From: Crocodylus rhombifer
Lineage: Eukaryota; Chordata; Crocodylia; Crocodylidae
Direction of reading: 5' to 3'
NCBI GenBank assembly: GCA_038503035.1
Contig: JAVSML010024327.1
Location: forward strand, 305,644 to 369,643
DNA length: 64,000 nucleotides
Shown here: piece after piece, positions 12,956 through 25,689 of the stretch
Numbering within the stretch: the stretch's first letter is position 1
Layout: each line of letters begins with the position of its first letter
Translations under genes and position numbers: made by a program
Notes under the pieces: generated by a model
What the model was told of the DNA's origin: nothing
The model's input: the letters and a program-made list of their open reading frames with translations, nothing else
Databases searched by the model: none

Positions 12956-13764
12956 CTCTCCATCACGCCATGTGAAACATCTCATTGCCTTTAACACTTG
13001 CCCATAAAACTGTGCTGCGACAGGGTTGGCTTTATCTCTTGGATCGCCAGCTTTTACTCTCTGAACAAAATTGTTTCCAACCAGATGGGTTTCTATCCAT
13101 TCTGTGTAAGACCTTAGTGTCCAGCTATAGCACCAGCAGCTGTGATCACAAGATGAGTCTGGTCTGGATGGTGTTCAGTACTGGTGGTTTTGGAGAGAGC
13201 AGAAGGTGATTAAGTTGGTGACATCCTTCCTTTTGCCAGTAGGGATTGGCACCTAACTCTAGTGTTAAGGGCTGGAGATTGTAGGTAATAAAGACAGGTT
13301 TTGATCCCCCAAAAGTTTTGAGTGGATATTGTATTCTTCACTGGTACTGAACTGTAATATGCTGTTGACACGCGCTTTTAAGCAGCCCAGAGGTGGCTGC
13401 AGTTCAGGAAAAAACGAGATGGTTGCTCTACAGAGTGCTTTGGAATATTTTTGCCCACATCTTTTATACAAGTTATCTTGCTAGCCAAAGGTCAAGACAG
13501 CGACAGCGGCCTTCAGGACCGTCGCGTTGTTGCCTGGCGTTCTTGGAGAGGTGCAATAATTCTGCAGAAAATTCAGACAGCCTACCATCCGTCTGGGCTA
13601 TTCTGGTTCTCTCTCACAGTCTGACCCGTTCCCCTGCTGTTGATTTTAATAAGGATCAGAGTTCACCAGCTTAACTGCACAATAGCAACCATGCCCACTG
13701 TGACCATACTTTAGTATAGTTAAAGGTGTCAGAGACGGCATTATCTTACTGCAGTCCACTGTCC
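12956..13764. other. No gene recognised
   Basis: Mixed-composition flank with short frames only. No repeat was identified. Confidence 0.4.
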
Positions 13765-14200
13765 TCAAAACAATATGCCCCTGCCCCTGCCCATATGCCT
13801 CAGATTTCTCCAGCAGTGTAATGGGAGGTGGGTGACCAGGGCACCAGCCCTAGGCACTTGCTTAGAGGGAGCACAACAACAGCAGCTGGTGCCAGCCCAG
13901 CTGCTGCTGCAGTGAGTCCTGCCCCTGGCATCCAGGGCACAGACCCTGGGCCATACACACAGGTGACCGGTATGGGAGGCATGGGGGAGGCACATGCCCC
14001 CCCAGAAAATTGGCCCCTGACTTGGCACCGCTCAGGATGGGGCAGTTTTTTTTGTCACACGGCCCAATGGCATTTGGGTGGGGGTGGGCACTAAGCCACA
14101 GCACAGAAGTAGGGGGCTTTTGGCCCACCCCAGGCCCACCCACAAATGTTGCCCCCCCAGACTCAGGAGGCACAAGTCACCCCTGTCCATATACCTCTGA
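13765..14200 (-). repeat. GC-rich repeat sharing a motif with 3880-4140
   Basis: G/C homopolymer blocks around CCCCCCAGAAAATTGG and TTGCCCCCCCAGACTCAGGA. In reverse complement the latter reads GTGCCTCCTGAGTCTGGGGG, as at 3908-3933. Probably interspersed repeat sequence; no coding support. Confidence 0.45.
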
Positions 14201-16656
14201 CTTTCTCCCTTCTAGACATCCTCCAGTCAAAAAGCTTGCCCAATGTCCTTCGTTTTTGTCTGAAATGGCACCAGTTTAGATGGTGGTCTCTGTCCTCCAA
14301 GAGTTGCCTGGCAGTCGCTATGTATTTATGGCATAAACTCTTGAGAGTAGAAATGTACTTAAACCTGAGAAGATGCGTTAATTGGTGCTGAATTTAGCCC
14401 TACTGTTTAAATTCTCTTTTCTTCTGAAGAAGTGTAATTGTACCATTTTCAGGGGCTGCCACTTTCCCTGGGGCGACATACTCTTCTAGATGCTGGTTCC
14501 AGGCGGCTGTACCCTCCTGCTCGCAGTCTGCTACTAGTCGGGTCCAACTGCAAAGCACAGCGTAGCCCGTCTCTATAATCTGCACTGATCTCATGTTACA
14601 TTGCCCTGGTTTTCCCCCGTACCCATCCGGAGGCACACGTCTCTAAATCACGTTATGCAAGTATTCCTGCTGCCACGCAAAATTGAACGAGGCAATCAAG
14701 ATTCAGTCCTGTGATTGAGCTACAAGAACCTATACACTAATATCCTGATCATAACATTTTTGTGCATACCAAAGCAGTTACTGATCCTGCATAATTCAAT
14801 AACATCCATCATTTGTGCTAGATACTTGTCACATTATAATGCCAATACAGGAGACTATAGTTTATGCACAGGTTCTAAGAATCTAGTTATCAAAGCTTCC
14901 CCCTTCCCTCCTCTCCCCCTCAATTTCTTTTGACTGGCTTATATACTACTAAAGAATTGGGGCAAATCAGTTGGGGTTATCCTTTCAGACACACAAAGGC
15001 AACGTTTGATCATGTGAAGCAGCTTGAATTTACCGAATGTGGCTATTTGGAGCTCTTGGAGCGCAGAGATGCCTTTTTATGCCTTCTTCTTAGCTACTCT
15101 GCAATCTAACAGGGTTGGGGGTTTAATGCAGAGTAAAAATGAAAGGATGATTGGATGGCTTAATGGCACTTCCAAAAAAAAGAAATCTGGATTTGACACA
15201 TTTGCACTATCTAGGGCGTATGTCCTTTAATCACTCACTCATCCTACCGAGGGGTCTGTTCAGAAGCATGACGTCCTCATTCTGGATTTTCACAGACGAT
15301 ACGTCATTTAGAACAGCAGGCATGACTCCATTATTGCATTCCCGTGTTTTAGACAGGAGTATAAATGCAAGGCAGTTTTGAAGCCTCTAACCTACGAGGG
15401 CATACAGACTCCAGCCTGGTCTCATCGGAGGACAGAATGGCACTCAGGCTGCTCTAAGTTACCTTCTCTTCAGGAAGCAGAGAGCAGCTCTGGTGAAGGG
15501 CACACAGGGCACACCCTGACATAGCCATGGACACACTCCTACCGTTACCAAGGTGAATACAAGCTGATCGCTGGCCAAGAAGGGGTGTCCTTTTCTTAAA
15601 AAGACTTTTCTGTCTACTTCAACAAGCCTTCAAGCTGCAAGAGGAGTTGCTGGCTTCCAGCTAAACTGTTTTGGGGGGGAAAAATACATTACATTTTTTT
15701 AATTTCTCAATCAAGATGCAAACACTTCCCCCCCAAAAAACAAAACAAAAACAAACATCCCATGAAAAGAAATTGAAAGAACTATTTTTGGCTATTTTCC
15801 AGAAACATTTTACATTTTTGTTCTAAAAAGGCAAATTTTGTTTTGAACTGCAATTGCAAATTTTCTCAAGAATGAAGTGTTCCCAACCCCAGTGTTGCAC
15901 TTTGGAGGACTCTGTTTTGGCAAGAAATGGTGTTAAGAACGTCTAAGACTGCTTGAGAAAGTCAGTCTCCTACAGCATTATCCACAGGAAAAGTACTCGA
16001 TTTTCTCATGTAGCACAGGCCCCCTCCATCAGACGAGCCCCTTGTTTTGGGGAATACAAAATGAGAAAAATGATTTTTTTCAGAGTCATGGCTACATGGA
16101 GCAGGGACAGAATGTAATCTTCAGCTCACTCATGGTCCCTTTCCTGCTTCAGCAAAAGCTACAAAACTTACATAGTTGAATTGGCTTCTTTTATTAATGT
16201 TAACACTAATTTCCTGAGCACGAAAGGGAGGATGACGGAGCTGAACAGTAGGCGTTGCCCTTGCTTCAATTTGGCTTTGAAAGGCTTAAAACTGTACCAG
16301 CTGCTGAAGACTAGACTCTGCTCCTCCCTCCATGTGGCCAATGCGGGGAGGAGAAGCAGAAGCCACTTTAGAGCATCTCCATGCTTCTGTTCTAGGCAGA
16401 AAATCAGCTTCCCTGTGTAATAAGTACACCCCAATTGTACAGAGCTATTGTGGGGGGGGATCATTAGGTATGTGAGTAAATGCAGTATTTTGATGAAAAT
16501 GTTCTGACTAGCTCTACTTCTACAACTTTAGACTGGCTGCTATCCAGTCACGAGCAAAATAGCCCAAGTGAATCACCTCTTTCTTACTTATCTCAACAGC
16601 ATTCAGCAAAGGTTGCTGTTTTCTTGGATAAGAAGCATTACAGAAGTGTAAACCCC
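14201..16656. other. No gene recognised
   Basis: Short frames without family resemblance. A/T-rich low-complexity patches occur near 15680-15760. Confidence 0.4.
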
Positions 16657-17402
16657 TAGGGTGCATCCAGATGAGCGTCCACGTGCTTTTCCCTAAGGGC
16701 AAATAGAGGCAGCACAACGTATACCTGTACACAAGCTGGGAGCCTGCTCCAATGAACTGTAGTTACAGCGCGGCGTCGCAGCAGACTCGAATAATTGAGA
16801 ATTGATCATTCTCGTGTATCAGTGTTCCCGTGCTTCAAAATGGCACCGGGGCGCTTTAACTAAAGCTCGTTTGATGAGTTTGAGCTACAATGCACCCCCA
16901 CCACCACCATTTTGAAGCATGGGGATGCCGATACACAAAACACTCTGGGCGCTTTAATAAGAGCGGCTTTTGAAGTCTCTTTAATTAAAGTACTCCTCCC
17001 ACCCTTGGAGCACGTGTAAAAATGCCCAATAGGTGCCACTGCTATTTGTCCCTGGGAATGCCCATGCAAGTGTGCTTTAGAGTGTGTCAAGTTGCCCTGG
17101 GTGGGGTAGGGGAGGCTGAAGCCAGCATCTGGGCTGGCCCCACCAGGCTTACCTGGGGTCCTGGGGACCTCCTGGGACTCCACTGATGGGGATCCAGCAG
17201 TAGGGAGCCTGGCCAGCCGCTCGAGTGTGGCTCTGGCCAGCCAGGCTCTAGTTTCAGGCAGCACACATCAACCCCCTTTTTTCAGATGCGGGTTTCTTTG
17301 ACATTGGGATCTCCTGACATCACAAAATCCATCCATGCTTCTAATTAGCAGCACAGGGAAGGCCTGCATACCACATGGGCACACTTGTCTGGACCTGTCC
17401 GT
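16657..17402 (+). mobile_element. MITE family A copy, split by family B
   Basis: Left end TAGGGTGCATCCAGATGAGC and right end TTGTCTGGACCTGTCCG are inverted versions of each other. The outer parts (to 16719 and from 17028) align with the element at 50589-50963: TTTCCCTAAGGGCAAATAGA against TTTCCCTGGGGACAAGAAGC, GCTATTTGTCCCTGGGAAT, GGTAGGGGAGGCTGAAGCCA, and TTGGGATCTC near the right end. The middle, 16720-17027, is a different element. Confidence 0.6.
16720..17027 (-). mobile_element. MITE family B copy inside family A
   Basis: In reverse orientation it aligns with 30859-31182: TACCTGTACACA, CAGCAGACTCGAATAATTGA, GTGTATCAGTGTTC, CTTCAAAATGGCACCGG, ending GTGTAAAAATGCCC. It interrupts family A sequence on both sides. 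Confidence 0.6.
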
Positions 17403-18488
17403 AGGTTCTTCTTGGCAAAGGTGCTCCATTAGGACTGCACATAGGAATAAAATCAGTGCTAACACCTGCTGCATCTAGCCATTTGTCAGATGACTCCAAT
17501 TGTCTCAGAAGTTTTGAGATTGAGGAAGTCCAGAAAAGGACTGATAATACTTAACCTTGCAGAACTGAACTGGATTGGTACATTGATAGGGTGGTTACTT
17601 TTCTGTGATGCAACAAATGTTGGCTGTTGCTACAGACAAGATGCGAGATTTGCTGGACGACGGTTTCATTTGTAATGGCAAATCCTTTGCATCCAGTTGT
17701 CCCCGTGTAGAACGATATTATGGACAACACTTTAGGACATCCAGGCTCTCTCAAATTTCTCTTTGACTGATCCTAACCCAGTAGTAACTCAGCTATATAC
17801 ACCAGTCACACACCTGTTCATGGACAATTATTACACTTAGAAAAATTGTGTATAGACCCAAAAAATGCAGCCATGTTTCATAGAAGACTGGATATAATCA
17901 TTGGTCATGAAGACATCCTGAAGGGCATTTCAAAGAATACATTCCCAGTGCAAGTCATCAAAAGACAACTTGCCTCCTTTCCTCATCATTAGCTCAGTTT
18001 CAAACCTGCTTGACAAGATAATTGTCGACATAGCCACGCTGTGGAAATTTAATCCCCAAACTAGTGCTTTCATCTTAGAAAATCTTCAGCAGCCACTAAA
18101 CCATTTGCTACCTTTTCTACTTGGTACTTAAAAGCGCCTTTAAATATCACCGTCTAAAACAATTCAGATGTTCCAGGAGGATTATTGTGTTAGCTCCTAT
18201 TCTGCTAGGATGTACAGCTAGTCCTCCTGCAGCAATAAACTTGTACGGCCAGCTTCATTACACTGTCGTTTCTAAAAATTGTTGGCTGTACAAAGCAGCG
18301 AGGTGAGGTCAGTTAACCCCTTCTGTCTAGCAGGAGCAATGCAAGGATCCTTTCCATTTTAGGCAAATGAAATTTTGCCACCCTCCCTCATAACGTACCT
18401 GGACCCAGCGAGGACAGGCACCAGAGCCCTAGAGCTGCTGTGCTCCAGTTGTACAAGAGTATTCACAGACAACTTCCTGTCCCTAGAC
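17403..18488. other. No gene recognised
   Basis: AT-moderate sequence with no coding support or repeat recognised. Confidence 0.4.
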
Positions 18489-18790
18489 CAGTGGCTCTCA
18501 ACCTTTGTAGCCTCAAGGCACCCCTCCAAGGCCAGCTTTTAGGTTTCACCCCCCCCCCTTTTTTTTTTTTTTTTTTAACTACAGAAAGATAATAGAGCAG
18601 GTTTTCTGCTGCAAAGAGCTCAGAAAAAAAACCCAAACACTAGTCAGGATGTTTTTAATGATACAGATTGCCACTGAAAATCTTGTAAATCATGTTTGCA
18701 CACCTGACAGCACCAACATTGCGTGGCATCCTGGACCACAAGGACCTCAAGGCAGTCCAGGAGCTGTAGCACCCTGTTTGAGAATCACTG
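18489..18790. mobile_element. hAT-like MITE
   Basis: Terminal inverted repeats CAGTGGCTCTCAACC and GTTTGAGAATCACTG bound 302 bp, the pattern of hAT/Charlie-type MITEs. The interior holds a C/T homopolymer run (18549-18576). Flanking 8-mers share only their first four bases (CCCT). Confidence 0.65.
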
Positions 18791-18966
18791 CCCTGCCACT
18801 TCAAGGGACCAGATAATATTTCACTATATAAAGTTGGAAAAAGAGCTTCCATATTGCTTACAAGTTCCTGTGAAGATGTCTTATTTGCTGATGCATACAA
18901 CATAGCTATTTCTGGTTTATTATCGAGCTGATAACGGAATGAAAAGCACAAGATCACACGCTATGT

Positions 18967-19010
18967 CCTCTCCTTGGTCGCATCCAGATGAGCGAGCACG
19001 TGCCTGTTGC
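18967..19010 (+). mobile_element. MITE family A left end only
   Basis: GTCGCATCCAGATGAGCGAG followed by CACGTGC matches the left terminal repeat of family A. The matching right end is not seen, and the sequence after it differs. Confidence 0.4.
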
Positions 19011-19506
19011 GGTGCCTCAAAGTAGTCTGAGACACTGCAGAAAGCATGCTAGGAATGAAAAGGTGTTCCCTGTGCTGCATATTTACATTATGGACTCTAA
19101 ATTTGATACCAGGAAATCCTGGTATAAAAAAAAAAATGTTAGAAAAAAGCAGCACAAAGTGCACTTCGGAAGCAAGCCCTGAAGCAGCCGGAGGCTGGGT
19201 CCCTTGAAGAGACACTCTAGCGTCTGGCCAGTGTCTCTGACTGCCACGTGCCCCTGCTGCCTCAGCGCATTGCCTCAGCATGCTGGAACAAATAAGAGCA
19301 GGGCAAGGCTGGCAGCAGTGGTGCGGACACAGGCTCTGTCCCTGGTAAGCAGGGACGTGGGGGCTGGGGGAACTGTGGGAGCAGGGGAGACTGTGCGGGA
19401 GGTGCACAGCCCCCCCTGTCCCTGGCAGCACCAGTCAGCAGTGGGCCATTAGGGCACTTGTGACATGCTGCTGGCAGAGCCTTCCCCCACCCCCAGCACT
19501 GCCTTG
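19011..19506. other. No gene; small palindrome and GC-rich end
   Basis: ATACCAGGAAATCCTGGTAT near 19107-19127 is an imperfect palindrome. The GC-rich part 19230-19500 includes CTGGTAAGCAGGGACG, a word shared with repeat family D. Confidence 0.35.
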
Positions 19507-21870
19507 TCATAGAATCATAGAAGTCGGGTGGGAAGGGACCTTGTAGATCTTCAAGTCCGACCCCATGCCTGGGCAGGAGAAAAACTGGGCTCAGATGAGT
19601 CCAGCCAGGTAGGCATCAAGCCTCTTCTTAAAGGCCCCCAGGGTAGAAGCCAGCACCACTTCCCTCAGAAGTTGGTTCAGCTCCTAGCCACCCTGACCGT
19701 GAAGTAGTTCTTGCAGATGTCTAATCTAAACCTCCTCTCCAATAACTTGTGGCCATTATTCCTTGTCATGCCAGGGGGCACTAGGGGAAACAGTGTCTCC
19801 CCCAAACCCTTCTGGTCCCCCTAGTGAGTTTATAGACAGTCACCAGGTCCCCCCTCAGCCTTCTCTTGTGAAGGCTGAACAGGTTTAGGTCCCGCAGTCT
19901 CTCATTGTAAGGTCTGCCTTGTTGTCCCCGGATCATGCGTGTGGCCTCCTCTGCACCCTTTCAATGTTGTCCACATCCCTCCTGAAATGGGGCGCACAGA
20001 ACTGGACGCAGTACTCCAGCTGTGGCCTGACCAGTGTCGCATAGAGGGGGAGGATCACCTCCTTGGCCCTACTTGAGATGCACCTGTGGATGCACGACAA
20101 GGTCCAGTTAGCCCTGCCAACCGTGACCTCGCATTGTCGGCCCATGTTCTTCTTGGAGTCAATAATGACTCCCAGATCCCTTTCTGCCTCCGTGCTCTCA
20201 AGAAGGGAGTTTCCCATTGTATAAGTGTGCTGCTGGTTTCTACTGCCCAAGTGCAGCACCCTGCACTTGTCAGTATTGAAATGCATCCTGTTTATGTTAG
20301 CCCACCCCTGCAACCTATCCAGACCTTGCTGCAATCTTTCCCTCTGTACTAGCATGCTCACCTCACCCCAAATGTTGGTATCATCAGCAAATTTAAACAG
20401 GTTGCATTTCACCCCATCGTCCAAATCGCTGATGAAGACATTGAACAGCGCAGGCCCAAGGACCAAGTCCTGGGGGGACTCCGCTGCCCACCTCCCCCCT
20501 GGCTGAATATGACCAATCCACCACCACCCTCTGAGTACGACCCTTGAGCCAATCTGCAGTCCATCTGATTGTGGAAGCCTCTATGCCACAGTCGCCTAAT
20601 TTTTAATGAGGATGGGGTGGGAGACGGTGTCAGAGGCCTTGTTGAAATCTAGAAAGAGTACGTCCACGGTGACACCTGCATCCATTGCCTTTGTGACCTG
20701 ATCATAAAAGGCAATCAGGCTGGTCTGACAGGACCTGCCCCTAATGAAACCATGCTGGTTGCTCTTAAGCATCATCCCTGAAGCCAGCCCATCACAGATG
20801 TGCTCCTTGAGGATCTTCTCAAAGAGTTTCCCAGGGATAGAGGTAAGACTGATGGGCCTATAGTTGCCCGGGTCCTCTCTCTTCCCTTTTTTGAAGATGG
20901 GGACCACGTTAGCTATCTTCCAGTCATCCGGCACCTGGCCTGAACACCACGAGCGCTCATAAAGCCATGCCAAGGGCCCTGCAATAACCCCAGCTAGCTC
21001 CCTCAACACCCTGAGGTGGAGAGCATCTGGACCCGCTCACTTGAACACATCCAGCCCCTCCAGAAGCTCTCTAACCCGGTCCTCCGCAACCTGAGGTCTG
21101 GAGGTGTTCCCCTCGAGTCCATCTGGCATCACAGCGGGGAAGTCCCAGTCCCTGCACAAGAAAACGGAGGCAGAAAGAGTTCCACTTTCTCCTCTGGCAC
21201 AACCACCAGATTGCCCAGCATACTTTGCAGGGGCCCCACATTACCCAGTGCCTTCTTCATCCCCCCCATGTATTTGGAAAAGGACTTATTATCTTTGATC
21301 TTGGATGCTAGTCCTAGCTCTATGTCCTCCTTAGCTTTCCTGACAGCCCCCCGCAGGCCCGAGCAGAGGAGGTATACTCCTCTTTGGAGATAGCACCCGC
21401 CTTCCACTGGGTGTACGCCGCCTTTTTGGTAAGCAGGCATTTCCGAATGCCCTTGGTAAGCCAGGGAGGCTTTCGGGCACTCTTGCCCCCCTTGCTTCTT
21501 CTTGGGATGGACTCCCCTTGGGCCCTGAGTATCGTTTCCTTAAGGAATGACCACTCATCCTGGACACTGAGTTCCCATGCCCTCAAGGACCCCAGGACCT
21601 CACCCACCTCCTCATCTTGTTGAAGTTGGCCCTCCTAAAGTCTAGGGCTACCATCTTGCTGCAGACCCTTGACACCCTGCGCTGGATGGTGAATTCCAGC
21701 AAGCAATGATCTCTATCGCCCAGGTGGTCAAGAACCTGGAGGCCCTTTACCAGGTCATCACCTGTGGCCAGGACTAGGTCCAACAGGGCGTTTCCTCTGG
21801 TGGGACTGTGCACCTCGTGGATTAAGTGGAGGTCCTGTTTCTCAGCTAGGAACCTCCTGGAATGGTCCGT
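19507..21870 (-). mobile_element. CR1 LINE, about 2.4 kb, decayed ORF2
   Basis: The 3' end signature (TCATAGAATCATAGAAGTCG then GGAAGGGACC on the plus strand) starts at 19507. On the minus strand, going 5' to 3', it holds the end of the endonuclease region (GNALLDLVLATGDDLV), the linker (LTKGIRKCLLTKKAAY), and reverse-transcriptase blocks NYRPISLTSIPGKLFEKI, the catalytic block-A equivalent FLDFNKASDTVSH (F to S change), LFNVFISDLDD and FADDT (Y/FxDD box), then RPQLEYCVQFCAPHF. Several frameshifts and stops make it non-functional. It is truncated at the 5' end inside the endonuclease. Confidence 0.93.
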
Positions 21871-22454
21871 CCTGGCCGTAGACCCAGGAGCTCCATGGGG
21901 CACACGGAGATGGCTCTGCCGGCTGGTGTATGCCTTCAAACATGATCAGGCAGTGTCCTGCTGCCACCTGGGGCTCCTGGCACCACATGCAGGAGCCGGT
22001 ACACCACTGGACCAGGCCAATTCCTATCTCCCTGTGCCCCATGCACCATCAGGCCGGGCCAGCTCCATGGAGGCAGGAGCCAGCCTGGCCCGATGGCACA
22101 CAGCTCCTGCCTGAGGTGCCAGGAGCCGCCGGTGACAGCAGGAGCCAGCCAGGTCCAGCTCGAACATGCACGCCAGCAGGCTGGGCCAGCGTCATGTACC
22201 GCATAGAGTCCCTGGGTCTCAGGTGGCATCTCATGCTGCCAGGGGGCTCTGCCAGCAGCAGGACACAAGTGCCCAAACAACTTGTTGCTGGCAGCTGCTG
22301 CTGGGGGATGGCAGGCAAGAAACCCACCCTTTCCACCCAGGGCCCCCACAATCCACCCATAAACCCCACATCTCCAAACTCCTGCACAAGTCCCATAACC
22401 CCACAAACCCTGCACCCACCCACAAACATCACACCCTATGTGCCCAGCTGCCAG
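21871..22454 (+). repeat. GC-rich sequence between two CR1s
   Basis: About 580 bp of CAGGAGCC/CTGGCCC-rich sequence ending in a run of CCCACAAAC / CCCATAAC units (22330-22430). It looks like repeat-derived, low-complexity DNA. Its open frames on both strands reflect the lack of A/T and have no recognisable protein. Confidence 0.4.
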
Positions 22455-23604
22455 ATTTCATAGACGTTTGGGCTGGAAGGGACCCTGGAGGATCATCAAG
22501 TCCAGCCCCCTGCCCAAGGGCAGGAAGTCAGCAGAGATCATAGGATCCTAGCAAGGTAAACATCCAAAAGTGTCTTGAAGGAGTTCAAAGTGGGTGCTTG
22601 AACTGCATCCAGTGGCAGTCTATTTCAACCTTGGGGGCTTGGATAGTAAAGAAGTTCTTCCTCATGTCCAGCCTGAAACGGTCATGGAGGAGTTTGAGAC
22701 CATTCAACTTTGTCACCCCTTGGGGCTCTCTGGTGAACAGACATTCCCCAAGATCCTGGTGGTCACCCTGATCAACTTATAGGTGGCCATCAGATCACCC
22801 CTGAGCCTGCGCTTTTCCAGGCTGAAGAGTCCCATGGCTCTCAGCCTCTTGTCATAAGGTCTGTTATCCTGACCTCTGATCATGCGCGTGGCTCTTCTCT
22901 GTACTCTCTCAAGCTTCTCCACATTCTTTTTGAATTGTGGAGCCCAAAACTGGACACAGTACTCCAGCTGCGGCCTCACCAAGGCCAAATACAATGGGAG
23001 AATCACATCCTGGGATTTGCTTGAAAAGCACCTGTGGATGGAAGCCAGCGTTTTGCTTGCTTTACTAGCAGCAGCATCACATTGAAGCCTCATGTTCATC
23101 TTGTGGTCAACCATGACCAGAAAGTCCCTTTCATCTGTGGTGCTAACCAGCGTAGCACTGCTGAGCCTATAAACATGCAGCAGGTTTTTCCTCCCAAGGT
23201 GGAGAACCTTGCATTTTTTGGTGTTGAACACCATCAGGTTCTCATCCACCCATTTCCTGAGGCTGTCAAGATCTGCCTGGATCACCCTCCTGTCCTCAGG
23301 TGTGGATGCTTTACCTCAGAGTTTGGTGTCATTGACAAATTTGACCAGTCTGCTTCAGACACCATGGTGTACATTGTTGATGATGTTAAAAAGTAAGGGC
23401 CCTAGGACAGAGTCCTGAGTAACTCCACTGGTCACAGGGCACCACGATGATTGACTTCCATCAATCACCACCTTCTAGGTCCTGCCACGGAGCCAATTCC
23501 CCAGCCAGCAGATCATGGTGACATCAAAGCCACAGTTAGCCGGTTTAACCAAGAGGTGATCATGGTGAGGTCAAGGATGCAATTGGCCAGTTTTGCCAAG
23601 AGGT
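22455..23604 (-). mobile_element. Older CR1, 3' half (interrupted element)
   Basis: The 3' end starts at 22455 (TTTCATAGACGTTTGGGCTGG on the plus strand). On the minus strand it encodes a damaged reverse-transcriptase C-terminal half (LLAKLANC..., NWLRGR, SVLGP.LFN, KWVDENLMVFNTKKCKVLHLG, LVRPQLEYCVQFWAPQFKKN). Its 5' limit at 23604 is where a second CR1 begins. The missing upstream part resumes at 25690, so this is one half of a split element. It contains a 47-bp tandem duplication at 23511-23604. Confidence 0.88.
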
Positions 23605-25689
23605 TTCATAGTTAGTAGGGTTGGAAGGAACCTGAGCAGATCATCAAGTCCAACCCCCTCCCATGGCAGGAAAAAGTACTGGGGTCAAATGACCCCAGGA
23701 AGGTGTTCATCTAGCCTCCTCTTAAAGACCTCCAGGATAGGAGCCAGCACCACTTTGCTTGGAAGTTCATTCCAGACCCTACCCGCCCTGACCGTGAAGT
23801 AGCACCTCCTGATGTCTAGTCTAAATATACTCTCTGCAAGCTTGTGACTGTTATTCCTAGTCACTCCTGGTCATGCTTGGGGGAACAGTGACTCCCCCAA
23901 CGCCTGCAGGTCCCCTCTGACTAGTTTGTAAGAGGCCACTAGATCTCCCTCAGCCTTCTCTTGTGGAGGCTGAACAGGTTCAGGTCCCTTAGCCTCTCCT
24001 CATAGGGCCTGCCCTGCTGCCCCCTGATCATGCGGGTGGCCGCCTCTGGACCCTCTCCATGTTGTCCACATCCCTCTTGAAGTGTGGCACCCAGAACTGG
24101 ACGCAGTACTCCAACTGCAGCCTGACCAGTGTCGCATAGAGGGGGAGAATAATCTCCTTGGACCTGCTCGAGATGCATCTGTGGATGCATGAGAAGGTAT
24201 GGTTGGCCTTCCTGACTGCATCCCCACACTGCTGGCCCATGTTCATCTTGGCATCAATGATGATTCCAAGATCCTTTTCTGCCTCTGTACTGATGAAAAG
24301 GGAGTTCCCCAGTCTGTAGGTATGGTGCCGGTTCTTCCTCCCCAGGTGCAGCACCTTGCGCTTGTCAGTGTTGAAACCCATCCTGTTCTCCTCCCACCGC
24401 TGTAACTTGTCTAGGTCTGATTGTATCCTGTTGCTTCCTTCCAGTCTACCCACGTCCCCCCCACATTTTAGTGTCATCAGCAAATTTGAACAGGGTGCTT
24501 TTTACCCCCTCATCCAAGTTGCTGATGAAGATGTTGAACAGTGTGGGCCCGAGCCCTGGGGAACCCCACTACCCACATCCCTCCAGGTCACAAATGACCC
24601 ATCCACCACCACTCTCTGGGTGCTGCCCTCTAGCCAGTTAGTAACCCATTTGACTGTGTAAATGTCGACAACACAGTCCCCCAGTTTCTTAATGAGAACA
24701 GGGTGAGAGACAGCGTCAAAGGCCTTCCTAAAGTCCAGAAAGACTATGTGCACTGCTACCCTTGTGTCTAAAGATTTTGTGACCTGGCCATAGAAGGCCA
24801 CCAGGTTGGTCTGACAGGACCTGCCTCTAATGAACCCATGTTTGTTGCCCCCAAGCATAACCTCCCCTGCTTGCCCCTCGTGGATATGTGCCAGGATAAT
24901 TCTCTCAAAAAGCTTACCCAGGATCGAGGTAAGACTAACTGGCCTATAGTTTCCTGGGTCCTCCTTTCTCCTTTTTTTTTTTTTTGAAGATGGGAACCAC
25001 ACTGGCCCTCTTCCAGGCCTCTGGCACCACACCAGAGCACCATAAGTGCTCATAAAGCCGTGCCAGGGGTCCCACAGTGACCTCAGCCAATTTCCTCAGC
25101 ACTCTGGGATGGAGATCATCCGGACCAGCTAATTTAAATACATCCAGTCCCTCCAGAAGTTCCCTGCCTAGATCCTCACTGACCCTTGGCCTGGGTGTGC
25201 CTCGCCTTGGGCCTGAGGGGGGCCCAGTGGGGGGTCTGACCTGGTCCCTGCTCAGGAAAATGGAAGCAAAGAAGTTGTTAAGTGGGTTAGCTTTGTTTTC
25301 TGGTGTGATGACCAGATTGCCTAGCGTGTCTTGCAGGAGCTCCACATTACCCGGTACCTTCTTTTTGCCCGCTATGTATTTAAAAAAAGGACTTCCTGTT
25401 GTCCTTGATCTGGGTGGCTAGTCCCAGTTCCATCTCTGCCTTGACCTTCCTGACTGCCCCCTGCAGCCCCGAACAACCACAATATAGTCCTCCCTGGGGA
25501 TGGCCCCTCCCTTTTAGCTAGGAGACATTCCTGGATGCTTTTGGTGAGCCATGGGGGCTTATACGCCCTCCTTCCCCCTTTGATCCATGTTGGGATTACT
25601 TCCCTTTGGGCTTGGAGGATCGTCGCCTGAAGGAGCGTCCACTCTTCTTGGACACCTGACTCCCCTCCCCTCTGGGATACCAGATCGAA
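23605..25689 (-). mobile_element. CR1 LINE inserted inside another CR1
   Basis: A CR1 3' end begins at 23605 (TTCATAGTTAGTAGGGTTGG on the plus strand). On the minus strand the copy starts in the linker (ESGVQEEWTLLQATILQAQ), then PWLTKSIQECLLAKR, GPDDLHPRVLRKLAE, NYRPVSLTSILGKLFERI, block-A FLDFRKAFDAVSH with the catalytic Asp, [25 protein letters not shown], and the C-terminal region [12 protein letters not shown] through LEYCVQFWVPHFKRD. A run of T around 24973 (coding Lys codons) and other indels break the frame. It interrupts the CR1 halves at 22455-23604 and 25690-27200. Confidence 0.92.

Noticed and set aside
22049..22432. Overlapping GC-rich frames on both strands (21930-22543)
   Set aside because: Open frames on both strands of a GC-rich low-complexity stretch, without recognisable protein.
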